The notes beneath the pieces are model-generated. The model had not been told where the DNA came from. It saw nothing but the letters and a program-made list of their open reading frames with translations, and did not search any database. Of a stretch of 8,475 nucleotides of DNA, positions 1 to 6,494 are shown in pieces. A program made the position numbers and the translations under genes. Source of the DNA: Acidobacteriaceae bacterium (lineage in GTDB: Bacteria > Acidobacteriota > Terriglobia > Terriglobales > Acidobacteriaceae); the NCBI GenBank assembly GCA_003132825.1, contig PKYX01000192.1, forward strand, positions 4,702 through 13,176, in the 5' to 3' direction. How positions within the stretch are numbered: position 1 is the stretch's first letter; every line of letters begins with the position of its first letter.

Positions 1-684
1 CGCGGGCAGAAGGTTCCGGTGGCCATCTACAAGATTGACACCAATTACAACGTCAAGCCATTTGTCGCTGAACTGATGAACCCCACTGGCATCGCATTTG
101 ACCGCGCGGGACAGATGTACGTTTCGTCGCGCTTTGACGGCACGGTATACCGCGTGGCTCCGAACGGCACCATGACCTCATACGCCGAGGGCATGGGGGT
201 CGCAACCGGCATCGCCTTCGACCGCGTGGGAAACCTCTACGTCGGGGATCGCAGCGGGACCATTTTCAAGATAGCGCCGGATCGCCAGACCTTCGTCTTT
301 GCCACGCTCGAACCGAGCATTTCGGCGTACCACCTAGCTTTCAACCCGCAGGGCGACCTGTTCGTCACCGGGCCAACGACCTCAAGCTATGACAGCGTCT
401 ACAAGATCGATTCGCACGGCACCGTCTCAAATTTCTACCGCGGGCTGGGGCGCCCGCAGGGACTGGCCTTTGACGTCGACGGCAACCTGTATACCGCCGC
501 TTCGATCGCGGGCAAACGAGGCATAGTCAAGCTCTCGGGCCCCGCCAAGGCTTCGCTCGAGGTGGCTGGGCAGGGCCTGGTTGGTCTGGCATTTGCTCCT
601 GGCCGCTCCGTGATCCTGGCAACGACCGGCGCCGTGCACCACCTTTCGTGGAATATCCAGGGTCTCCCGCTGATTCCCGAGTAG
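1..684 (+). CDS. NHL/SMP-30-like beta-propeller protein, 5' truncated by the window
   Basis: The frame is open from the first base (RGQKVPVAIYKID...) to the TAG at 682-684, so the true start probably lies upstream. A GTG at 19 with AGAAGG 5 bases before it is possible but would begin in the middle of a propeller blade. Counting from that GTG, about five repeats can be read: PTGIAFDRAGQMYVSS (22-37), ATGIAFDRVGNLYVGD (62-77), HLAFNPQGDLFVTG (105-118), PQGLAFDVDGNLYTAA (146-161) and a degenerate GLVGLAFAPGRSVILA (186-201). Each GxAFDxxGxLYV strand pair followed by a short xVYRVAPxG strand is typical of NHL or SMP-30/gluconolactonase-like propellers. The visible part has no signal peptide or membrane segment, but the N-terminus is missing. 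The substrate or partner cannot be inferred; such propellers can be enzymes or binding scaffolds. The gap to cinA is 55 bases. Confidence 0.8.
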   Translation, partial: RGQKVPVAIYKIDTNYNVKPFVAELMNPTGIAFDRAGQMYVSSRFDGTVYRVAPNGTMTSYAEGMGVATGIAFDRVGNLYVGDRSGTIFKIAPDRQTFVFATLEPSISAYHLAFNPQGDLFVTGPTTSSYDSVYKIDSHGTVSNFYRGLGRPQGLAFDVDGNLYTAASIAGKRGIVKLSGPAKASLEVAGQGLVGLAFAPGRSVILATTGAVHHLSWNIQGLPLIPE

Positions 685-727
685 AGCTCGGGCCGCCGCT
701 CGCGTTCCTCTGGCCCTGGGGTTCGTT

Positions 728-733
728 TAGACT
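728..733 (+). promoter_or_regulatory. Candidate -10 element for cinA
   Basis: TAGACT matches four of six positions of TATAAT and ends 6 bases before the GTG start of cinA at 740. Transcription from it would begin at or next to the start codon, which fits the absence of any Shine-Dalgarno sequence there. No convincing -35 hexamer is visible (TTCCTC at 705-710 is a poor match). This is inference from spacing only. Confidence 0.3.
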
Positions 734-739
734 GCTAGC

Positions 740-1984
740 GTGAACGCCGAAATCATCGCCATCGGTTCGGAGCTGCTGACTCCCTTTCGTCAGGACACCA
801 ACTCTCTCTATCTGACGGAAAAGCTGAACGAGTTGGGGGTCGATGTGATTTTCAAAACCATCGTGGGCGATCACCCCGAACACCTCGCCGGCGCGGCGCT
901 TCTGGCCCTCTCGCGCGCGGATATTGCGGTTTTCATGGGCGGCTTGGGGCCCACCGAGGACGACCTGACGCGGGAAGCTGTGGCCGATGCGCTGGGACTC
1001 GCCTTGCACCGCGACCCGGAAATCGTAGCCTCGATCGAGCGCCGGTTCGCGGCGCACGGCTGGAAGATGTCCGCCAACAATGCCAAACAGGGAGATGTGA
1101 TCACGGGTGCAACCGTCCTGCCCAACCCTGGCGGCACCGCGCCCGGACAGTGGATCAGTGGGCAGTACAAAGACCAGGATAGGATCATCCTTTTGTTACC
1201 CGGGCCCCCGCACGAAATGAAGGCGGTTTTTGACGAACAGTGTATGGGGCGCCTGCGCGCCAAACTACCTCCGCAATTCATCGCGACCCGCGTGCTCAAG
1301 ATCGCCATGATGGGCGAATCGCAGTGCGACGCGCGCGTGGCTCCCATCTATAAACTTGCGCGCGATGTCGAGACCACGATTCTCGCGGGAAGGGGCGAGG
1401 TCCAACTGCATTTGAGGACGCATGGCGCATCCCTCCAAGCCGCGCAGCAGCGGGTAGATCGTTTGGTGGAAGAACTCGAGGAAGAGCTTGGCGATTTTGT
1501 TTTTTCCGACAACGGCGAATCGCTCGAACAAATCGCCGGCTATTATCTGCAGATGCGCGGCGCCACCGTCGCAGTCGCGGAGTCCTGCAGCGGAGGTCTG
1601 CTGGCCGAGCGGATTACTTCGATCAGCGGCAGTTCCCGCTATTTTCTCGGCGGAACAGTGGTTTACTCCAACGCGCTAAAGAGCACTTTCGCCGATGTGC
1701 CCTTCGAACTGATCAACACTCACGGCGCGGTGAGCCGCGAGGTCGCGGTGGCGCTGGCGGAGGGAATTCGCCGGCGGTCCGGTGCGACTCTCGGGGTTGG
1801 CATCACCGGAGTGGCCGGCCCGAGCGGAGGCACTCCGGAAAAACCCGTGGGGCTGGTATTCCACGCTTTGGCCAGCGAAGAACAGACCGAGGTGATCGAG
1901 CGCAAGTTCCCCGGAGACCGCGACCGCGTTCGCTGGTTCTCGTCGCAACAGGCCCTCGACATGGTGAGAAGGAAAATGATGTAA
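740..1984 (+). CDS. cinA: CinA-type nicotinamide-nucleotide amidohydrolase / competence-damage protein
   Basis: The 414-residue product has the usual length of full CinA proteins. The N-terminal molybdopterin-binding-like domain (about 1-170) starts with AEIIAIGSELL and contains GGLGPTEDDLT (67-77) and LLPGPPHEM (152-160). A middle linker domain follows. The C-terminal PncC domain (about 258-412) has AESCSGG (280-286) with the conserved nucleophile region, NALK (311-314) and GITGVAGPSGG (354-364). In characterised family members the C-terminal domain hydrolyses NMN to nicotinate mononucleotide and ammonia, recycling pyridine nucleotides, and the N-terminal domain has ADP-ribose pyrophosphatase activity. 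All motifs look intact. The protein should be cytosolic. The GTG start is chosen because the family begins at this point; it has no recognisable ribosome binding site. It is first in a same-strand run with thpR, plsY and gpsA. Confidence 0.95.
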   Translation: MNAEIIAIGSELLTPFRQDTNSLYLTEKLNELGVDVIFKTIVGDHPEHLAGAALLALSRADIAVFMGGLGPTEDDLTREAVADALGLALHRDPEIVASIERRFAAHGWKMSANNAKQGDVITGATVLPNPGGTAPGQWISGQYKDQDRIILLLPGPPHEMKAVFDEQCMGRLRAKLPPQFIATRVLKIAMMGESQCDARVAPIYKLARDVETTILAGRGEVQLHLRTHGASLQAAQQRVDRLVEELEEELGDFVFSDNGESLEQIAGYYLQMRGATVAVAESCSGGLLAERITSISGSSRYFLGGTVVYSNALKSTFADVPFELINTHGAVSREVAVALAEGIRRRSGATLGVGITGVAGPSGGTPEKPVGLVFHALASEEQTEVIERKFPGDRDRVRWFSSQQALDMVRRKMM

Positions 1985-2074
1985 GGCAGTTCGTTCGTCA
2001 TCGTCGTCATCGTTCCCTAGGGGTTAGCAATGGCGGAGCGCCGACGGACTGACGGCTGCGGACCAATCACCGCT

Positions 2075-2662
2075 ATGCGTGTGTTCATTGCCCTCGACCT
2101 CGCGGAAGCCATCCGCCAGCGCATTGCGCGTTACCTCGATGGCGTGCGGGAATTTGCGCCCGAGGCTCGCTGGGTTCGGCCCGAGTCTACCCACGTCACC
2201 TTGAAGTTCATCGGCGAAAAACCGGCGGATGCCGTCGAGCAGATCAAGCAGGCGTTGTCGTCCATGGAGGCTGCATCCATCGAAGTTGCGTTTCGCGGTT
2301 GCGGTTTCTTCCCCAGCCCCCAGGCGGCCCGGGTATTCTGGCTCGGCATCGAGGCCAGTCCCGAGCTCCGCTCTCTGGCTGCGGCGGTCGAGGAGGCCAC
2401 GGCCGCCCTCGGCATCCCGCGAGAGGAACATCGCTTCACCCCGCATCTGACACTGGCGCGAGGCGCCAGCGGCTCCGGGGCGCCAGGCTGGCGGAAGGGC
2501 GACCGTCGCAATCCGGGCTTTCAGCGTTTGCAGGAGAAGTTGGCAGTCGGGGCCGCTCCCGAGTTTGGTACCATGACGGCCCGCGAGTTCTTTCTGTATC
2601 AGAGCCAGTTGTTGCGGGGCGGAGCACAGTATGCCAAGATCGCGCGCTTTGCCTTACGGTAG
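2075..2662 (+). CDS. thpR: RNA 2',3'-cyclic phosphodiesterase (2H phosphoesterase family)
   Basis: The 195-residue product starts MRVFIALDL, the usual N-terminus of the ThpR/LigT family. It carries both signature HxT motifs: HVTLKF (H40, T42) and HLTLAR (H124, T126). These histidines form the catalytic pair that opens 2',3'-cyclic phosphate RNA ends to 2'-phosphates; the early name 2'-5' RNA ligase refers to the reverse joining reaction. The C-terminal FFLYQSQL (172-179) is also typical. The protein is small, soluble and predicted to be cytosolic. An in-frame ATG at 2030 would add 15 residues (MAERRRTDGCGPITA) and has AGGGG at 2019-2023 in reasonable position, so a longer form cannot be excluded. 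ATG 2075 is preferred on family homology despite a weak binding site. It lies 90 bases after cinA (45 if the early start is used) and 24 before plsY. The cellular substrate in bacteria is unclear. Confidence 0.92.
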   Translation: MRVFIALDLAEAIRQRIARYLDGVREFAPEARWVRPESTHVTLKFIGEKPADAVEQIKQALSSMEAASIEVAFRGCGFFPSPQAARVFWLGIEASPELRSLAAAVEEATAALGIPREEHRFTPHLTLARGASGSGAPGWRKGDRRNPGFQRLQEKLAVGAAPEFGTMTAREFFLYQSQLLRGGAQYAKIARFALR

Positions 2663-2686
2663 CGCCGCGAGGCGAATCAGCCACCC

Positions 2687-3292
2687 ATGAAAGCATTTCT
2701 CTTCACCGCCGGTTTCAGCTACCTGCTGGGATCCATCCCCTTCGGCTACCTCCTGGTGCGTATTTTCCGTGGCCAGGACGTCCGGCAGAGCGGCAGCGGT
2801 AATATCGGCGCCACCAATGTCGCCCGCTCCTCGCCCGGCCTCGGCCTGCTGACTCTGCTCCTCGACGCACTGAAAGGACTGGCCGCGGTCGCCCTGGCGC
2901 GGGCCATTTATCCTGATACCAGCATGGTTGCCGGCGTAGCCGCGCTCTCGGCCATCCTCGGTCACGTGTTTCCGGTGTGGCTGAAGTTTCGCGGGGGCAA
3001 GGGGGTTGCGACTGGCTTCGGCTCATTCCTGATTCTGGCGCCGAAGAGCGTCCTGGTGGCGGTTGCCATTTTTCTGGCCCTGGTGGCCGCCTTCCGCTAT
3101 GTTTCGCTGGGCTCGATAATCGCCGTCGCCTCGTTGCCCTTGATTGCCTGGGCGCTCGATGACCGCCAGGCAACTCCCGGGATGCTGCTATGCATGGCGG
3201 CAGCTTCCATTTTCATTGTCGCCAAACATCACGACAACATTCGGCGCTTACTCGCCAGAACCGAGAACCGCTTCCCAGGGAGGCGCGGATGA
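2687..3292 (+). CDS. plsY: Glycerol-3-phosphate acyltransferase PlsY (acyl-phosphate dependent)
   Basis: This 201-residue, very hydrophobic protein is the size of PlsY. All three active-site motifs are present: SGNIGATNVAR (37-47), GHVFPVWLKFRGGKG (92-106) and KHHDNIRRL (180-188) followed by TEN. Hydrophobic stretches at about 4-26, 52-72, 78-95, 112-134 and 140-178 fit the five-helix inner-membrane topology known for the family. PlsY transfers an acyl group from acyl-phosphate, made by PlsX, to the sn-1 position of glycerol-3-phosphate to give lysophosphatidic acid, the first committed step of membrane phospholipid synthesis. The ATG at 2687 begins directly at the first membrane helix. A weak GAGG lies about 14 bases upstream. 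The stop codon overlaps the start of gpsA, whose product supplies the substrate. plsX and plsC are not in the window. Confidence 0.95.
   Translation: MKAFLFTAGFSYLLGSIPFGYLLVRIFRGQDVRQSGSGNIGATNVARSSPGLGLLTLLLDALKGLAAVALARAIYPDTSMVAGVAALSAILGHVFPVWLKFRGGKGVATGFGSFLILAPKSVLVAVAIFLALVAAFRYVSLGSIIAVASLPLIAWALDDRQATPGMLLCMAAASIFIVAKHHDNIRRLLARTENRFPGRRG
3277..3283 (+). promoter_or_regulatory. Ribosome binding site of gpsA
   Basis: AGGGAGG lies inside the last codons of plsY, 5 bases before ATG 3289. It is one of the stronger Shine-Dalgarno sequences in the window. It decides the gpsA start in favour of the ATG that overlaps the plsY stop, rather than in-frame codons further upstream. Confidence 0.75.
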
Positions 3293-4302
3293 GTCAGATC
3301 GCTATCATCGGTGCCGGTGCCTGGGGAACCGGCCTGGCGATCGCTCTGGGACGCAACAGCACCCATCACGTTCGCTTGTGGGCGCACGAACCGGAAGTGC
3401 GCGATTCGATTGCCACCCACCATATCAACCAGCAGTTTCTTCCCGGCCAGATGATCCCCGACTGCGTCTCGGCAACCGGAGACCTTGAAGAGGCGGTCGG
3501 TGAAGCCCGCATCGTGGTGAGCGTCATGCCCTCGCAGCACTGTCGAGGTCTGTTTCTGAACCTGCGTCCGCACCTGAGCCCGAACATGCTGTTCGTCAGC
3601 GCAACCAAGGGCCTGGAGGAAACCACGCTTCTGCGAATGACCGAAGTGATTTCGCAGGTAGTCGGATCGGAGGGCGGCTTCGCGCCCCGCATCGGCGCGC
3701 TCAGTGGGCCCTCGTTTGCCATGGAAGTGGCGCGAGGCGATCCGACGGCTCTTACCATCGCGTCGCGAGATGCAGAACTGGCCGAGACCGTGCAGCGCCA
3801 GTTCAGCGATCCTCGCCTCCGCCTTTACACCAACGACGATGTCGTCGGCGTGGAGTTGGGGGGAGCGCTGAAGAACATCATCGCCATCGCCAGCGGAGTC
3901 TGCCACGGACTCGGACTGGGCCACAACTCGATCGCCGCTCTCATCACCCGCGGCTTGGCCGAAATCACGCGCCTGGTGGTCGCCTGTGGGGGACGCCAGG
4001 AAACCATGGCTGGCCTCGCAGGGTTGGGCGATCTGGTGCTGACCTGCACTGGCGGACTGTCCCGCAACCGCGGAGTGGGGGTCGAACTGGGCCGCGGCCG
4101 TAAGCTTCCGGAGATTCTGGCCGGCATGCATGGCAGCGTCGCGGAAGGCGTCTTCACGACCCACGCCGCGGTTGGCCTTTCCCGCGCCCGCGGAGTCGAG
4201 ATGCCCATTGCGGAGCAGATGTACGCCATCCTGCATCAGGGCAAGTCGCCAGGGGAAGCCATTCATGACCTGATGACGCGCAGTGCCAAGAGCGAAATCT
4301 GA
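3289..4302 (+). CDS. gpsA: NAD(P)H-dependent glycerol-3-phosphate dehydrogenase
   Basis: The 337-residue product matches the length of bacterial GpsA. The N-terminal Rossmann domain begins IAIIGAGAWGTGLA (4-17, GAGAWG at 8-13). It is followed by SATKGLE with K107, LSGPSFAMEV (138-147), and GGALKNIIAIASG with the catalytic-type lysine K195. The C-terminal helical domain has GLAGLGDLVLTC around D248, SRNR (258-261) and EGVFTTHAA (286-294). The enzyme reduces dihydroxyacetone phosphate to sn-glycerol-3-phosphate in the cytosol. ATG 3289 overlaps the plsY stop as ATGA and has a strong binding site, so the pair is very probably translationally coupled. The extended open frame upstream of 3289 lies within plsY and is not coding. 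All expected motifs are present. Confidence 0.97.
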   Translation: MSQIAIIGAGAWGTGLAIALGRNSTHHVRLWAHEPEVRDSIATHHINQQFLPGQMIPDCVSATGDLEEAVGEARIVVSVMPSQHCRGLFLNLRPHLSPNMLFVSATKGLEETTLLRMTEVISQVVGSEGGFAPRIGALSGPSFAMEVARGDPTALTIASRDAELAETVQRQFSDPRLRLYTNDDVVGVELGGALKNIIAIASGVCHGLGLGHNSIAALITRGLAEITRLVVACGGRQETMAGLAGLGDLVLTCTGGLSRNRGVGVELGRGRKLPEILAGMHGSVAEGVFTTHAAVGLSRARGVEMPIAEQMYAILHQGKSPGEAIHDLMTRSAKSEI

Positions 4303-4550
4303 CCCGCATTTTCCCACAGTTTTGGTCTCAACTCCTAGGCCCCGCCGGCCCGCCGCGCGAGGTTCGGCTGGATAGGCGGACGGCTGTCAATCCCGGACTG
4401 GTCGCGAATGCCTGACTAACGATTCGATTCCGGGGTACTTTCGTAACCGCTCTCGGTCGCAATCTCGCGGCCCTCGGGTCCACGCTCACAGTAAACTTTT
4501 CAGAGCACCTAGCACTCTGGCCGTGCGCAGCACGGTGATGTGGGACCATC
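4303..4550 (+). other. Intergenic region between gpsA and the HD-GYP gene
   Basis: These 248 bases contain no credible gene. There is no clear hairpin-plus-T-run terminator for gpsA. A weak -10-like TAAACT is at 4492-4497 without a convincing -35, and it could serve the HD-GYP gene. A perfect small inverted repeat at 4521-4535 is listed separately. Confidence 0.6.
4521..4535 (+). repeat. Perfect hairpin just before the HD-GYP start
   Basis: CCGTGC at 4521-4526 and GCACGG at 4530-4535 are exact reverse complements around a 3-base loop (GCA). The repeat ends 15 bases before the TTG start at 4551, so in RNA it would sit at the edge of the ribosome landing site. No T run follows, so it is not a typical intrinsic terminator. 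Confidence 0.55.
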
Positions 4551-6380
4551 TTGTCATTCAAGTTCTCCATCCCATCGCGGGTCCCCGTTCTCTACGTCAT
4601 CCTCAGTGTCCTTATCCTGATCAGCGTAGTGCCCATGTATTTTTACTCGGCCAAGGTGGAGGCGATCAATCGCGACCGGCTCATCACCAATGAGAGGCTG
4701 CTGCAGAATACCGTGACGCGCTCGCTGGCCGATGACATCTCGCAGCGCCAGGAATCCCTGCGCATGATGCTGGCCAATTTGTCGTCGGCCTTGCAGGTCT
4801 CAAGCGGCGGCGACCTGACAGGGGACAATGTCGAAGCGCCCGAGTTGCGTGCCCTGCTCGAAAACTTCGTTTCCTCCTCCGACAACCTGGCCTACGTCAC
4901 CCTGCTAAATTCGGACGCCAAAGGCATCTCGGCGGGTCGCATTGCGCCCGACGTCTTCCTGCAGCGGGAACTGCAGCGCTCTTTCGCCGCTGCCAGTGAG
5001 GGCCGCAGCTATAACGGCCCTGCGCTCGTGATCGGGAATGGCCACGCGGCACGCACCGTGATGCTGGTGAGCACGCCTGTGACCTACAGCGGCCGATTTC
5101 TGGGAATGATCGGAACGGTGGTGGATCTGCAATTTTTGATCCGCCGCCTGCAGGAGGTCGAACGCAACGGTCTGACTCCGTACGTGGTCGACAGCGACGG
5201 ACGACTGGTGGCCGGGGCCGATTCTGAATACGTCACCGGCCAGGACATGACGAATCTGGAGATTGTGAAGAACTTTGTCGACCAAGGCAGCAAAGCGCAA
5301 TTGGTCGCGGCCACGCGGGATTTCACCCTGCACGAGGGTAAGACCGAGATCGGGATGCTCGGCACCTACAGCCCGGTCCTCAACCTAGACTGGGCCGTGG
5401 TCGTGCAAAAACCGCGCGACGAGGCCTATCGCAGCGTCTTTGAAATGCAGCATACCGCCCGCCTGCTGGCGTTGCTCGCGGTTCTGCTTAGCGTCGGGAT
5501 CAGCGTTTACGCTGCTCACCTGATCACTCACCCGCTGAAAGTCTTGACCGAATCCAGCCGCGCCATTGCCCGCGGCGATTTCTCGCAGCGTGTTCATCTC
5601 AAGAGTCGCACTGAAATCGGAGAACTGGCGTCGACCTTCAACACCATGTCGGAGGAACTCGAGCAGTTCGTCCTTGACCTCAAGAGCGCCGTCAATCAGA
5701 ACCGCGAGCTCTTCATGGGCTCCATTCAGATGCTGGCCGGAGCGGTCGACGAGAAGGATCCCTACACCCGCGGTCATTCCGACCGCGTCACTCGCTATTC
5801 GATGATGATCGCGACGGAAATGGGCCTGTCCGAGGACGCCACCGAGGTAGTGCGGGTTTCCGCCCAGCTGCACGATGTGGGCAAGATCGGCATCGAGGAC
5901 CTCATCCTGAAGAAGCCCGGAGCGCTGACTACAGAAGAGTTCGCGATCATGAAAACCCACACCACCAAGGGAGCCAACATCCTGCGCCCGGTGGCACAGT
6001 TGAAGGACATGATTCCGGGGATCGAACTGCACCACGAGTCGCTCGACGGGCGCGGCTATCCGCATGGCCTGCACGGAGACGAGATCCCCCTGCTAGCGCG
6101 CATCATCGCCGTGGCGGACACCTTCGACGCGCTGACCACAAACCGCCCTTACCAACAGGCGCACGACCCGCTCGAAGCCCTCCGCATCATTCACAACCTG
6201 TCCGGCAAGCGGCTTGATCCGGCCGCGGTGGCTGCCCTGACTGCGATTTATCAGCGCGGAGAAATCCGCATCCCGCGTTCCTCAGCGCCCGCTCCAGCGA
6301 CCTCGGCCCCCCCCCAGTCGACACGGCCGGCGGAGGCGGAACCGGCTTCGACTGTGGTTGCGGCGGGCTTGCCAGCTTAA
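4551..6380 (+). CDS. Membrane sensor with HAMP and HD-GYP domains, predicted c-di-GMP phosphodiesterase
   Basis: The 609-residue protein has a first membrane helix at about 11-32 and an extracytoplasmic sensor region at about 33-300. The end of that region (GTYSPVLNLDWAVVVQKP, 271-288) resembles a double-Cache fold. A second helix is at about 303-323, a HAMP domain at about 324-376 (RTEIGELASTFNTM, 353-366) and an HD-GYP domain at about 385-570. The HD-GYP metal and signature residues are present: HSDRV (409-413), HDVGK (441-445), H470, HHESLDGRGYP (494-504) and ADTFD (522-526). Such enzymes hydrolyse c-di-GMP to pGpG or GMP, here probably in response to a periplasmic ligand. The tail 575-609 is Pro/Ala-rich and contains a C9 tract. 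TTG 4551 is the only plausible start between the upstream in-frame stop (4536-4538) and the first helix; its binding site is weak. The ligand cannot be told. Confidence 0.92.
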   Translation: MSFKFSIPSRVPVLYVILSVLILISVVPMYFYSAKVEAINRDRLITNERLLQNTVTRSLADDISQRQESLRMMLANLSSALQVSSGGDLTGDNVEAPELRALLENFVSSSDNLAYVTLLNSDAKGISAGRIAPDVFLQRELQRSFAAASEGRSYNGPALVIGNGHAARTVMLVSTPVTYSGRFLGMIGTVVDLQFLIRRLQEVERNGLTPYVVDSDGRLVAGADSEYVTGQDMTNLEIVKNFVDQGSKAQLVAATRDFTLHEGKTEIGMLGTYSPVLNLDWAVVVQKPRDEAYRSVFEMQHTARLLALLAVLLSVGISVYAAHLITHPLKVLTESSRAIARGDFSQRVHLKSRTEIGELASTFNTMSEELEQFVLDLKSAVNQNRELFMGSIQMLAGAVDEKDPYTRGHSDRVTRYSMMIATEMGLSEDATEVVRVSAQLHDVGKIGIEDLILKKPGALTTEEFAIMKTHTTKGANILRPVAQLKDMIPGIELHHESLDGRGYPHGLHGDEIPLLARIIAVADTFDALTTNRPYQQAHDPLEALRIIHNLSGKRLDPAAVAALTAIYQRGEIRIPRSSAPAPATSAPPQSTRPAEAEPASTVVAAGLPA

Positions 6381-6454
6381 CCGACAATCGCATTCGTCTT
6401 CCCTTGGGAAAAGTCTGCGTTCTCCGGGCCCTGCTCTGCCCCGACGCCTGCCGC

Positions 6455-6460
6455 TATAAT
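6455..6460 (+). promoter_or_regulatory. Consensus -10 element before the SRP GTPase gene
   Basis: TATAAT is a perfect -10 hexamer, embedded in the 11-base word CGCTATAATTG (6452-6462) that recurs before rpsP. Transcription should start near 6466-6468. That argues against the GTG at 6465 and for the ATG at 6495 as the start of the following gene. No convincing -35 element is seen (TGCTCT at 6432-6437 is poor). Confidence 0.6.
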
Positions 6461-6494
6461 TGAAGTGTCGACACCGACCGTCTCAGAAACTCTC

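Noticed and set aside
1991..2015. Short tandem-like CGTCATCGT repeats after cinA
   Set aside because: Only two imperfect copies within about 25 bases; too short to call a repeat element.
3229..4317. Open frame of 362 codons on the - strand opposite gpsA
   Set aside because: It mirrors the codon structure of a certain gene on the + strand, shows no recognisable protein motif, and long antisense frames are expected in GC-rich coding DNA.
6401..6416. Small palindrome TTCCCTTGGGAA after the HD-GYP gene as a terminator
   Set aside because: The loop would be only 2 bases, the stem is 5 bases and AT-poor in the middle only, and no T run follows.
6465..6494. GTG 6465 as start of the SRP GTPase gene, adding ten residues
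   Set aside because: It lies only 4 bases after a perfect -10 element, so it would probably be outside the transcript, and the added residues do not resemble the family N-terminus.
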